Assembly (NCBI RefSeq): GCF_000005505.3
Contig: NC_016132.3
Location: 21,938,501-22,002,500 of the forward strand
Length of the DNA stretch: 64,000 bases
DNA from: Brachypodium distachyon
Lineage: Eukaryota > Streptophyta > Magnoliopsida > Poales > Poaceae
Reading direction: 5' to 3'
The translations under genes and the position numbers were made by a program. The notes beneath the pieces are model-generated. The model was not told the DNA's origin. It saw nothing but the letters and a program-made list of their open reading frames with translations, and ran no database searches. This document shows positions 31,305-42,516 of the stretch, in pieces. The first letter of the stretch is position 1, and the number at the start of each line of letters is the position of its first letter.

Positions 31305-33249
31305 GGGGAGGAGGGCGCAAACCTCACGCGTGAGCCGCTTCACGGCGGCGTGAGACGTGAGAGCATACGCTCCCCCATGGATGCAGGCGATGTCTCGAAG
31401 CTCCTGGAAGCCGGGTTCGTCGGCGTCGGCGTCGCTGTAGACATCCTCGTGCTGCTCAGCGCGAGGCTTGTCGCATCCCCGGGGAGGCCGGTCCGTGCCG
31501 CCGCGGGCCTAACCGCGACCCCCTGCGGGTTGTCCTTTGTCGCCGCCGGCTGCGCCCCTGCCTGCCCCACCGCGGGGTTTGTTCGGGCAGTCCCGGGAGA
31601 GGTGTTCGATGTCCCCGCAGTTGAAGCAAGCCCCGGCAGCGCGGTGCTCCTCGTGGCGCTGCTCGCGCTTGATGGTCTGGAGAGTGAGGCAGTCCTGCGC
31701 GTCGTGGGGCAGCGCGCGGCCGCTGCCAGCTTGCTACCCGATGCCCCCGCCGACGCCACCTTCTTGGTGGGCCTCTCGGGAGCCCCCGGCTCCGCGGCAA
31801 GCACTTACTTCCCGCCGCGTTTCCAGGAGCTCTTCTTCCCGGATCCCTCTGGTGCGTTTGCCGCTGCTTTGGCGGCAAGCTCGGGCGCCAAGCGCCCTTC
31901 CTCGGCCATCGCGCACTTGTGCACGAGAGCTTCTCACGCATGTGGTCCGGATCCGGTGTGTGTTGAGCTTCTCACGCATCTTCGGGTCCCGGACGTTGAT
32001 GGTGTACGTGTTGATGATGGCGGCCGCTTCCGCCTCAGGGATGGAGTAGGAGAGGTTGGAGAACCTGTTGGTGAAGTTCCACAACGTTTCCCCCGGTTTC
32101 TACACGACTGTGTGCAGTTACGCCATGGTTCCCGGGCGCTTGTAGCCGCCCTGGAGTTCGTTCATGAACTGCTCGTGCAGGTCTGACCAGGAGGCTATGG
32201 ACCCGGCGGGCAGGTTGAGCAACCAAGACCTCACTGATCCTTTGAGGACCATCAGGAACCAGTTGGCCCTGACCTTGTCGTCGGCGTCAATGGCGTGCAT
32301 GCCCAACGTGTAGGTCAGGAGAAAATCCTTGGGATTCACGGTCCCGTCGTATGTCCCGAGCGTCGGCGCTCAGAACTTGCGGGGCCACGTCACCCGGCGC
32401 AGCTCGCGAGTGAACGCGGTGCAGCCGTCCTCCGCGCCCATGGGAGCATCTTCCTGCTCCTCTAGGCGCTGGCGTTTTGCTTCACGCCGACACCGGCGCT
32501 CCAAGCGCTAGCGGAGGTCTTCCTGCTGGCGGGCGTTTAAGACGCCTCGCGCGTCACCCCACGTAACGGTCGGTGACGAACCCAAGGACCCTACGGGATC
32601 CTCGCCTCCTTGCCCTCCTGCCGGGGGAGGGTGTTCTCCGTGTCCTGAGATGGGGGGCGCGTCTCCGCGTCCCGGGTTCTGCCCCCGGCCTGAACCAGTC
32701 GGGGCGCCCTCGCCTTGCGGCTGCTGGGCGGCGAGTGCAAGGAGCGCGTCTAGCTCCGCACTCCATACTTCATGTGCCGGCGTGCCTTGCGGTGGCTCGT
32801 AGCGCACCATGACACGCGCGGCTATGATGGCTTCCGCCGGGGTCTGGGCGGGAGGCTGCCTATTCTCCGACCGGCTGCCCTCCGCCCTGTCACCCGGTGC
32901 CCTCGGGTGAGTGGGGCGAGACTCCGTCGGCGTCGCACGCGACGCGCTGTGCTCATGGCGCAGCTGCCGCTGTGCGCCTTTGGCCCGCGAGTGGACTCGC
33001 TGACCGGCGTGCGGAATTGTGGCCGCTCGCGCGGCTAGCTCCGGCGCTAGGAGCCGCAGGCCCCCTTGGCCGGTTGTCTGCCGACGGCTGAGGAGGTGGA
33101 GGTGGCAACTGCGACTGTTGTTGCTTCCGTGGAGGGGGCTCCTGGTCCCCTTGTGCTTGCGACGCGCACGCAGCGTCATGGGACCGAGTGCGCATGGCGA
33201 GAGTGTCGCGCAAGTCGACCCGGGGCTCGTCTGCCTTCTTGGGTGGCAT
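31305..33249 (-). pseudogene. gag of element A
   Basis: ATG 33249 starts MPPKKADEPRVDLRDT. It is broken into frames 33249-32953, 33179-32508, 32339-32118, 32084-31734 and 31804-31340, so several indels are present. The gag core and a degraded zinc knuckle (near 31640-31600) are recognisable by alignment with C. The frame runs toward the protease fragment at 20046-19641 once B is removed. Confidence 0.82.
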
Positions 33250-33339
33250 GGAAAGCTAGTCGTTGAAGATGTCGTAGGTGAAGAAGCTGGTGTTGACGAC
33301 GATGACGCCGGCGGTCAACCGAAGCTTTCTGCACACTCC

Positions 33340-33357
33340 CCTACCTGGCGCGCCAGA
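33340..33357 (-). other. Primer-binding site of element A
   Basis: The minus strand reads TCTGGCGCGCCAGGTAGG directly inside the LTR starting at 33358. Confidence 0.6.
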
Positions 33358-34183
33358 TGTCGGAGCACGGTCTCCGGCACCGGGGATGCCGAGCACCCCC
33401 TTTTTGGTTCGGTGAAGGGCGAGGTGATCGCTCCGACGATTGCCGGCGTGGCGATGGACACGAAGTGTAGACACACGAGTTTTACCCAGGTTCGGGCCAC
33501 CCGGAGGTGTAATACCCTACGTCCTGCTTTGAGTTGTATTCACAAGTTTGAGTGCGTACAGATCACCCAGGGAGTTCCCGAGTTGGCTACTTAGGTGAAT
33601 GTTGTGCTATGTTCTAATCACTCGGGTTGGAACCCTTTGACCGGTGGCATTGGTCCTCCATTTATAGACAAGGGGATACCACAGGTGCCAATGCATACAG
33701 CGTGACACGTTGTCACAGCCACAAGGAATACACTTTTGCTCATCCATGCTGGACGCCATGCAGCGTCCAGTCCACTGTACACGGTAGAAAAAATGGTTCT
33801 CAGGGTGGTCGCCCTAGCCTTGCTGAGCAAGCCTAAGCCTGCTGATAAGACTCCAGTCGGTGCATTAATGCACTACGTCCGCCGTCTTGTCCTGTCTTCA
33901 CTGTTCTACGGGTCCCGCCTGCATGCCCAGCGCGGGTTGCTGGGGTGCACCCTCCTGGCTAGCGCACCTGCTAATTGCCGGGAGGCGTTCCTTCGGCTTC
34001 CCGGGACCGGGGTTCCCGGTAGCATCTTGTACTCGGCCCTTAGCTTTAACTTTGCCAAAGGCCGTCTCCTCGAGGCAGGCTTCCCGGACTCGCCGATTCC
34101 CAGGTGGCCTTCCTGACGGGGCTTCGTCACTGGCGACCCATGCGTCCCGTATCAGTGGGACCCCGTGGGCCACTGGTACGACA
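33358..34183 (-). repeat. LTR of element A (5' LTR, 826 bp)
   Basis: It begins TGTCGGAGCACGG and ends GGTACGACA; same family as 6048-6889. It differs from the C LTR by substitutions and several small indels. A minus-strand TATA-like box lies at 33661-33667. Confidence 0.88.
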
Positions 34184-34588
34184 AGAGGGTTCCTTCTCGC
34201 AAAATTGCAACTTCGAACAAATTTTATGAACAGCATGATTGTATTCTCCAATGGATTTAAAATCTTGTAGGCGGAGTTGAGTCCATTCCTGTGTGTCTTC
34301 AGGAAAAATTACAGCCTTCTGCCGTTCATATCTAGTTTGAAGGGCGAGCCATAATATATACGGATCTTATTCCATAAGATACTCTAATTTGAGATCAATA
34401 TGGATGTGGTTCCTTATAATGTATAAGGCATTATATTTGTATAAATCTGCAATGGGCACTTGTCCCTCTGGAGGGGGTTGGATGGCCGTTGAAAGATTGC
34501 GGGTCGCAAGGCTTACTTTTACGTCCATTGCCCAGGTTGGATAGTTACGGCCGTCGAGGGCGAGTTCATCGAACTCTTTCCCGGGCAT
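34184..34588 (-). pseudogene. Copia gag, N-terminal part
   Basis: ATG 34588 starts MPGKEFDELALDGRNYPTWA, typical of the copia gag-polypeptide family. After a TAA near 34367 the same frame continues with WLALQTRYE and LQDFKSIGEYNHAVHK down to the break at 34184. It is truncated by element A. Confidence 0.8.
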
Positions 34589-34762
34589 TTTGTCCTACAT
34601 GGGGTTGAAAAACCATGGGTTTTGTCAAATACTAGTGGGTAAAGCAAAACCGTTGTGGTAATTGTTGTAAATAAAATTGCAAAAATGTATGAAATTTAAG
34701 CGACGTTAAATTCATATGGTGTAGACCTCAAATAACACTTTGAAGATAATCACCAATTAGTG

Positions 34763-35059
34763 GTGTAGATCTCTCAGCTCTACGCGAAAAATTCGCTGCT
34801 TTTAATAACGTGTATGTTCCCACGGAACATTCAACGCCATTTAGCATTTTACCGTTATTGAAAAGCTGTAGCACCTTGTGTTATTTTTTAATTTAATATT
34901 GGAAGAGCACGTTGAAGGTAGTCATTATACATCCGACACAATGTAGACCTCTCAGCACTACACGAAATAATTCGCCGCTTTCAATAAGGTGTATGTTCCC
35001 ACGGAACATTCAACGCCATTTAGCATTTTACCGTTATTGAAAGTCTATAGTACCTTGTG
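34763..35059. repeat. Direct repeat, two copies of about 118 bp, 178 bp apart
   Basis: 34763-34880 and 34941-35059 share TATGTTCCCACGGAACATTC and the following 40 bases exactly, with diverged flanks. The core TGTTCC..GGAACA is itself a small inverted repeat. They lie in the leader of the copia element. Confidence 0.8.
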
Positions 35060-35686
35060 ATTCACATATATTAAATTGAGGTAGTCACGTAGTGATAATT
35101 TTTTCTTATCACGAATGGAAATTTTTCTTGAATCAAGTCTAATTTGGACATTTTGATGCCATTTGGGACTTAATCGATGAAACAAAACTCTCAAATATGC
35201 AGGAAATAAAGATCTCAATTGCAAAGGCATAAATATCACATGTAATAGGAGATGTATATAATACAAACACATTGAACACGACAATATTTACATTGACATT
35301 TACATAGGAATATATCTTTGAATAGATATCCAACAGAAAACTACTGGAATCTAATTAAATATAAATCCAGGGACCTATAAATAATAGTTACTTGTACTAT
35401 TAAACAGACTTTAGGAACAAATCGCAAATAACCAGGAGTTCTGGGCTTTTCTACAAAAGAGCCTTTGCCTGTGTAGGGGGGCGCGCTGGCCGCTGGGGCT
35501 GAAGGCGGCATCCTGGGCCTGGGCCTCGGGGGCCTTTCGGCCAGCCCAGGTCGGGGGAAGGAGGCAGGACGGGGTTAAAGGGGATGGGGTGGGGCGGTTA
35601 GGGGTTTCCCCTGTCGATCCCCACGCCCGACGGCAGCCTCCTCCCTGGTTCCTTCTGATATCGCGTGCCACCATGCGCCACCGCGT

Positions 35687-35995
35687 CTACAGAGAGGTGG
35701 GGGGGCCCTCGTTGGAGGAGGAAAGGCCGAGGGCCACCATGGCTAGAGACGGAGGAGGCGGGCCGATGGGGATGGCATCCATCCAATCCTTCATGACGTT
35801 GATGTGCATGGGGTCGGTGTTGGCAGCCAACCATGCCTCGGCGGCGTCGAGGTCGTATGCCGGTGTCGGCGTGGGGCGTGGAGAACCCCAAGGGGCCGCA
35901 GGCCCATGGAGAAGCCATGCCATTGACGGCGAGGTGAGCAGCGAAGCCGGTGGTTCCGGTGTCGGCGCAATTCCTTGGCGGATGCGAGACTCCAT
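35687..35995 (-). pseudogene. Unassigned ORF in the copia leader region
   Basis: A 102-codon frame starts with ATG at 35995 (MESRIRQGIAPTPEPPAS) and has a mildly conserved-looking end (AYDLDAAEAWLAAN...HINVMKDWMDAI). It lies about 220 bp inside the 5' LTR, which would place it in the leader of the copia or in another inserted copia-like element. I do not recognise a family. High GC here (35400-36100) contrasts with AT-rich DNA on both sides and could mark a captured gene piece. Confidence 0.3.
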
Positions 35996-36197
35996 GGCGG
36001 CTTTCTGGTGTCCGTGGCGAGCACGGGCTCCACCCGCCGGCGGCGACTAGGAGTCGAGCGGCGTCGACCACGGTAAGTTCGCCGACGGCGAGATGCTCCA
36101 TGGTGTAGGGACTCAAAAGGGCCAGAGAAGATTTTGGGTAGATCGTAGATCTCCATGTTTCTCACTTTTTTGTTCTTCTCTGTTCTTGCTTTGATCT

Positions 36198-36213
36198 TGC
36201 GTGGCTGATAACC
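36198..36213 (-). other. Copia primer-binding-like site
   Basis: Directly inside the LTR the minus strand reads GGTTATCAGCCACG, similar to the TATCAG core used by many plant copia elements primed by initiator Met tRNA. Confidence 0.45.
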
Positions 36214-36450
36214 TGTTGTGAAATGAATGAATAAATGAGAATGAATCTGTGTGTTTTTCATTGTGTTTTTCATTGAATGATGATCATATATATAAAGGGA
36301 AAAGGACACCAATACATGCATTGGTATCCTAAGTTTTGGCGCTCGCGTCACATAAAATTGGGAGGCGAACGGTTACGAGTTTAACTGCCTAATTAACTAT
36401 TAATTAACTAATAATTAATCATAATTGATCATAACTAATAATTCTAATCT
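36214..36450 (-). repeat. 5' LTR of the copia element (approximate)
   Basis: On the plus strand it begins TGTTGTGAAATG at 36214 and runs to about 36450. Its far end contains GATCATAACTAATAATTCT, matching the 3' LTR remnant at 4486-4504. The terminal five bases differ from the expected TGTTG. Inside it, the minus strand has a TATATA-rich promoter-like stretch near 36285-36295. Confidence 0.6.
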
Positions 36451-37314
36451 GACTTGATAAGCCTAAGCCAAACGTCGCCAGCACATGCGCTGCAATCACG
36501 TTTGCAAAAGCGATACCAAACTCAATGAAACCAACACTAAGAAGGTATTTGGTCTCCCTTGCACCCATCCCAATGTTTTGTTAACAGCGCAAGTTTGACT
36601 ACACACGAATTCTGATTTTTTATGAGTTTTGACTAGAACAGCGCAAGTTTGACTACACAGGAATTCTGCACAGGCCAATTGGCGCTTACGAGTTATACCT
36701 AGGAGGCTAGGAGCACTATCATTTTCACGGCCGTCCCATTTTCACAAGAAAAAAGCTTGCACTGTCAGCAAATTAATGTTCCGCCTTTTGCTGAATCTCG
36801 TGAGTGGAATTTTGCTGTCAACAGAGATGTGATCTATTGTTTGACAAATGGCAGCCACGAGTAAAACAAAATTTTGAATTCTACACGTCACAAATGTGAT
36901 GATTTCAAAATTTTCAAACGATGATGTACTAATTGCAGAATATGTCGAACTCAAATCGTACGAGACTGAAAACTGAACACAAACATAACAGCTTTGGCTT
37001 AATTCTCTACAAATGTAATTGTAATGAGGCCACTTTAGTCTACTTTCATGCAAACCTGCTTATTCTTGTTTGTACATACATACGAGCCACAATTCACAAC
37101 AAAATTAAATAGCTGATCCACACCAATTCTGAATGGCGTGACTTTTTGATCACGCACGGCCCCTTCTCTACATTTCTGTTCTCTTTCTGAGCGAGAGTCC
37201 TTCACCTAATAAGTCTCACTGTTTCTAACATCGCCCACTGACAACTAGGGTAACAGAAAGCAAAAGAAGAAACTCTGTAACTGTAAGAGAATAACAACAG
37301 AGCTTGGGTTACTT
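36451..37314. other. Intergenic DNA between the retrotransposon nest and the bZIP gene
   Basis: AT-rich, no supported gene. It contains a 54-bp-period direct repeat at 36583-36668 and presumably the 3' untranslated region of the bZIP gene at its right end. Confidence 0.5.
36583..36668. repeat. Direct repeat, 2 x 32 bp, 54-bp period
   Basis: AACAGCGCAAGTTTGACTAC followed by ACACGAATTCTG occurs at 36583-36614 and, with one change, at 36637-36668. Confidence 0.8.
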
Positions 37315-40300
37315 CTACCATTCCATTGAATTGGTTCTCCTAAGATCTTGTGATGGTTTTTTCCTTATGACAACCTGGAATGCTTGTTCCTTGAGCTGCG
37401 TAAACAGATAACACTCATAAGAAATGAAATAGAATAAACTACAGTTGCATCTTTAAATATCAATCAACTAACATGGAGACTACTTCATGTCCAAATTGGT
37501 TATTTCAAGGCTTTAACATGCATGGATTTCAACAGTAGAGGATGTAATATCAATTTGTTATCGTTATTTATCTGCCTGTACACATGAACCATTCAGAAAA
37601 GCAGCCTGTGGCCTGTACCGCAGAAATTATTAAAAAAAATTGGAATAAAGGCCTTTTGGCCCAGCTTTATTAGGAAGCTACGATGTTTTGGCTGGGGAAA
37701 CCAGCTTACAATTACGCCTGAAGTTCCACCACAACACCACCAAAATCAACAGTCTAGATTGTCGCAAACCGGCCCAAAACACAAGGTGACAACAGATAGT
37801 ATTATGATGCTTCATTTTGACCAGTATTGTGGTGCAAAATAGTTCTCAGCCATTTATTAAATAACAAAGGTATACACTTGTATATGGAGAGTACAAGACA
37901 TGGAATAAATGATACTCCCTCCTATCCATAATAAGTTTCGCTGATTTAGTACAACTGTGTATAGAGTGCAACTGTGTACTAAATCAGCGACACTTATTAT
38001 GGATCATTGGGAATACAAACTACTTGACATATATTGCTGTGACAACAATCACATCCACCTAATCACTTCAATATTAATTGAGAAAAAACCTATGAACATG
38101 TTGGCCATCCTCAAAAAAACATTTTCAATAAACCGCCAAATGTAAAGTTTAACATAATAAAACCTTTTCAAGCAGCTCAAACTGCTCTGCAGTTTATGCT
38201 TTCCAGTGATGGAAGAAAGAACTATATTTTGCATATTACAGAATTGTTTGTTTCTCGTTAATACTTAATATCAAAGGGAGCCACATTGTGAGTTCACGCA
38301 TAGAAGTAAAATAAAATCTATTGACACATAGTAGTTACTGTGCTCCATACATATTAAAGCAAGTCACTAAGTCTGAATATATTTTTAAGAATTGTGTTTG
38401 CCAACAAAACCTACCTCATTAAGCCTCTTCTCATTTTGCTCCTCCTGCAACACAATAACAACAACAACGATTGAGCAGAAGGTAATATGACTAAAATTTA
38501 AGAGGCAGGAACATGTAAACAGACAGGTGCGTGCAAAAGTTGCTGGTTACTACTAGGTAATTAGCCCTCACTCTAGTTTTTCATACAGATACTTTTGGCA
38601 CATAATTTTGGTCGGTCATCCTGGTGATGACAGTGTGACATAGCTAGGAATAAGAAGCCCAAAATAGTGAACAAACATATGAGCTTGCAACATAATGCCT
38701 GGAACTACCAAAAAAATGCATTATGAAGTGCCAGACCCAGAAGGTGACACTCCCAAGAAATACATACATAGTGCCAGACAGAAGGACTGACCATCCTTTT
38801 AAGCTTATCTGTCACTTCGCATCATAAATATTTTCAGAAACAAAGAAAATAAATCAGCTTCATGTACTTATGCAAAAAAAAATATCATTTTTCTATGTGA
38901 TTATAAACATGTTCCTTTTAGAATGATTCTAGATTTGTCGATTCGGCATTGCCCATCAACAAAGTTAGCATTGCATACCACCAACCACGAGAAGCTTATG
39001 CAGTTTTTTTGTTCTGAATACAAAAGCAGCCTAGTTTGCACATGATTTTACAGTTACCTTTCCTTCTTTCCCATTTTCTATGAATGAGGTGCACCCGCAT
39101 ACTCTATCTAAAACATATATGGAATCACTATCAAACTAAAGCGGATTTTGTCAACCCGCTTGGACATCCTCCTTATATTCACTCCTTTTTTCCACTATAA
39201 CAAATTACAAAAAAAATCATGGATGTTGTTTAATGCTATATGATGTACACCTACAAAATGTGGTGCTAAAATAGAAACATGAGTTAAATTACAAAATAAT
39301 CAAATTGATACATCCTAAAAATGAGCAGCATACTATTCACCATGCACAATTTGTTCTTTTTGTGTAGGGCACATGCACTTATATTTTAGCACCAAATTTT
39401 GCAAGCATGCATCTATAGCATTGTAAACATCCATGAACTTTTTCCACATAGCCTTTTAGAGTGAGAAAGGAGGAGAGACAATATAGGGAGGAGATCCAAG
39501 TGGGTGAATATAAATATTTACCACTATCTAAGTACTAACTTGTTCAGCCAGTAAACTATGGGAAACAAACATGGGCTATTACGGCATGAATACTCAATCC
39601 CAACAATTCATAACCTCATTCCAAACTAAGGCAGAACTAAGAATATACCTGTTCTCTCAGCAGTTCTGCATGTTCCTCCTCGAGCTGAGTGACCTGTGCT
39701 TCCAGCTCTGCGATGTAGGCCTACATGTGAAACCAAAGAAAAGCTCAAATTATCTACTTAACTGTATTTGTGTAAACTGAAACAGGTCAAACCGTACAAA
39801 ATGCATTAAATTCTCCTCCCCTCGGAAACAATTTCACTCAAACCTGTTTCCTCTCCCTGGACCTCGCCGCAGACTCACGGTTCTTGATCATACGCTTCTG
39901 CCGCTGCGTGGCCGCGCGGTCCATTGGATCCATCGGCGCCCTCTTCCTTCCCCTCCCACCACCACCGCCTCCTCGTCGTCGCCCTCCAACCACGCCCTCC
40001 GCCCCATCAGGGAACCCCACCTCCATATTCCCCTCCACCGCCGTAACCCTAGCATCCTCCTCCCTGGCCAGGAAATCCTCCAGGGTCATCACGGACGCGC
40101 CACCCCCGTCGCCGCCTCCAGCGCCGGCGGGAGCAGGAGCGGGGACGGGAGCAGAGAGACCCCCGGTGGCGGAGATCTCCTTCCACACCTCCTCCGCCGT
40201 CCGCCGGGCGGCGGCCTCCGGCGCGGGGGAGGGCTCCCCGGAGGCGCCTCCGGCGCCCGCCGGGGGCGTCTCGCCGTATATGTTGCGGAGGATGTCGTCC

Positions 40301-40404
40301 ATATTCATGGATCCGATGCCGCTGGCGCTCCTGAACCTCGCGAGATCGGAGGAGCCGGAGCGCGGCGGCTGCGACGACGCCGCCATCACCCGGGACGATG
40401 CCAT
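37315..40404 (-). CDS. Group A bZIP transcription factor (GBF4/ABI5-like), 4 exons
   Basis: Exons on the minus strand are 40404-39844, 39720-39649, 38444-38415 and 37395-37315 (stop). They total 744 nt (247 residues), and every junction has GT..AG borders and keeps frame. The protein has an N-terminal conserved DILRNIYG motif (about residue 40), MTLEDFLARE (about 110), a basic region KRMIKNRESAARSRERKQ (170-187), a leucine zipper from 188 (YIAELEAQVTQLEEEHAELL) and the C-terminal end LRRTNSMEW. These motifs are typical of ABA-related group A bZIPs, nuclear factors that bind ACGT-core elements. ATG 40404 was chosen because the frame extends upstream only to a GTG. The protein is shorter than ABI5/ABF members, fitting the GBF4-like branch. 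The specific target genes are unknown. Confidence 0.92.
37915..38013. mobile_element. Stowaway-type MITE (99 bp) in bZIP intron 3
   Basis: Terminal inverted repeats CTCCCTCCTATCCATAATAAG and their complement, with TA on both sides. It lies within the intron 37396-38414. The same family is at 41106-41198. Confidence 0.85.
39155..39504. mobile_element. MITE-like element with long inverted repeats in bZIP intron 2
   Basis: The ends CCCGCTTGGACATCCTCC and GGAGGAGATCCAAGTGGG are imperfect complements. Pairing continues inward (CATGGATGTT.. with ..AACATCCATG), giving arms of about 110 bp around a short centre. A target duplication was not resolved. It lies in the intron 38445-39648. Confidence 0.65.
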
Positions 40405-41105
40405 GCGCTTGCGGCCCACTTCCCGGCCACGACCCGGCGGCCGGCGCCGCGAGGCTGTCGCTGTCGTCTCCCTGTCCTCCCTAGGCTTGATTTTTTTATT
40501 TTTTCGGCTCTCGGGGGCTCGAAGGTTTCGGGGGAAGAGGAAGAAGGGGAGGAGCGGAAAGGAAAGGGAACGAAAGCTCTCGAGGCGAGACGTGGGGAAA
40601 CGATCGAAGCCGGAGCAGCTGGCTGTTGGGTGGGTTCTGTGAGTGAGACTGCGACTGTCTATGGAGGCTCTCCGTGCTTTTGCCCCGTGGTGCGCGGCGT
40701 AGTGCTGCTTTCCACGCGAGCTTGATGGCTGAGTTTACTGCCTTTTGCCTCGCTTTTTCCAGGCTTTGCTAGTCCGTACTCACCAGCGAAAAAAGAAAAC
40801 GCTATCTCGATCTCGTTTCATGGTTGCTGAACTACGGTTATTATGATGCAATGTGCTGTGCTGAACTCATATACCATTCCGTACATCTTTAAAATACTCT
40901 TAACCACGCTCTGATCCAAATTTACTCTATGAACATGTAAATTGTGTGATACAAATCATAACAATAACAATTGGAAAGTACTTTTGAATATGAATGCACT
41001 CATATCAACTTCATGTCAAAAAAATATTCATAAATTAATTATTGATCAAAGATTGGTCAAAAAAAATACATTTTATATTTTCTGGAACGGAGGAACTACG
41101 TGTTA

Positions 41106-41198
41106 GTCCCTCCAGTCCAAAATAAGTGTCGCGATTTTAAATCAAGCCTAGTATAACTTTGCACTAAATCAGCGACAATTATTATGGATCGAAGAGAG
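41106..41198. mobile_element. Stowaway-type MITE (93 bp)
   Basis: The ends GTCCCTCCAGTCC and GGATCGAAGAGAG are flanked by TA (41104-41105, 41199-41200). The inner AATAAGTGTCGC and GCGACAATTATT relate it to 37915-38013. Confidence 0.8.
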
Positions 41199-41977
41199 TA
41201 CAAAATTAAAAACACATTCGCTAAAGCATTAAACAAACAACATCAGCTGTTGGAGAGAGCGGCGGCGTGAAAACAAGGAGAGAGAGCTCCTTGTGATCCT
41301 TACAGTGTGTGGCTTTTGATCAACCCTTCAAGAGAATATGGTAAGAACAGAATGTCATCATCCTTTGCAAAATAAGAACTTTAGGGATGAAAATGTTGCA
41401 TGTTATTGGAAGTGCACAAGAAAACCACGCAAGAGATGCCAAGACGGCAAGATGTATCGCTTGAACCACTGTCAAAGCTACGAGGTGGTCATGAAGTCTA
41501 TCTTCCCACGACTTTGCCAACAACCCATATATATCGTCATATAACTCGGACAAAAATCCTAAACAAACAAACAAACAAATAAAAGGTGCACACCTAAGCC
41601 TAGATGTCTCATGTCCAGATCGGCGTCTCCTTACGTCACCTACTTGTACTGATGTATTTATTTCCTTCTACGAGTTGTTGGATCGCTAATTCTGATTGCA
41701 TATTTCCTAACTTGATTACTCGAACACGGAGGTTTTTGTGTTCTCAATTTTTGAATCCTAGCGAGTGAATATCTTAGAGATGCGGCACGCATGAGACAAA
41801 CAATGTTCGGCAAGTGATATACAGATGCAGAATAGCACGCCGAACATTGTGCAACTCAATTTTTTGTTAGTGGTGGAGCAATATGGATGCAAAAAAGCGT
41901 CGAACATTGTGCAACTCAATTGTTTTTGTGTCATCGGTGGAGCAACGCTACCACATGAGGCATGACTAAAAGTATTA

Positions 41978-42090
41978 CTCTTTTCGGCCGGAATTACTTG
42001 TCAAAATATTCCATCTATCTAGACGTTTTTTAAACATAAATATATCCATATTTGGGCAAATTAGAGACAAATAATATGGGTCGGAGGGAG
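41978..42090. mobile_element. Stowaway-type MITE (113 bp)
   Basis: It starts CTCTTTTCGGCCGGAATTACTTG and ends GGGTCGGAGGGAG with TA flanks. The internal ATATCCATATTTGGGCAAATT also occurs in the MITE at 61881-61993. Confidence 0.75.
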
Positions 42091-42489
42091 TATGTGATAT
42101 TTGTTTTATTTCAAGATATCCAGAATTATTCACGCACTTTTGGCACTCCTTCCGTCTCATATTAAGTGACTTAAATTTGTCCGAATGTATTAAAAAAAGC
42201 ATTTAGATATATGCAATATTTCACCGGTTAATATGGGATATGTTTTTTTCAACGAAGTTTTGTTCAGCCACGAACCAGACACAACGAGCCAAAGCTTCGA
42301 CGGTCAATGCCTCAATGGCATCAAACCAGTTTGAGCATATCCCGTCCCGTCCCGATCTGCCAAGTGCCGTGCCAACACGCCAAACCCAACGACACTACGT
42401 GACTACGGAGTACGTCATACGATACGACTATGCTACCATTCAACATTCGCCGAGCCGGATTGATCGGTCAAGTCTGACCCGCGCCGCGT

Positions 42490-42516
42490 GCTCCTTCTTC
42501 TTCTTCTTCTTCTTCC
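42490..42516. repeat. TTC microsatellite in the YIP 5' region
   Basis: CTCC followed by about seven TTC repeats, 125 bp before the ATG at 42641. Confidence 0.85.

Larger units (their letters stand above)
31300..34183 (-). mobile_element. Gypsy element A, right part
   Basis: It continues element A after the nested B: gag (31305-33249), primer-binding site (33340-33357) and 5' LTR (33358-34183). The sequence to the right (AGAGG) does not match the flank left of C or any other border, so no target duplication is found. Confidence 0.85.
34184..36450 (-). mobile_element. Ty1/copia element, right (5') remnant
   Basis: Reading leftward on the minus strand: 5' LTR (about 36214-36450), primer-binding-like site, a leader with an unassigned ORF, noncoding repeats, then the start of gag (34588-34184), cut by element A. 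It is the 5' half of the copia whose 3' half is at 4486-6047. Part of gag and everything up to the pre-integrase motif is absent from both halves. Confidence 0.72.

Noticed and set aside
39884..40642. 252-codon plus-strand frame over the bZIP first exon
   Set aside because: Antisense shadow of a GC-rich exon; no recognisable domain.
41320..41582. Small frames on both strands near 41320-41582
   Set aside because: No domain, no splice or promoter context, intergenic MITE-rich DNA.
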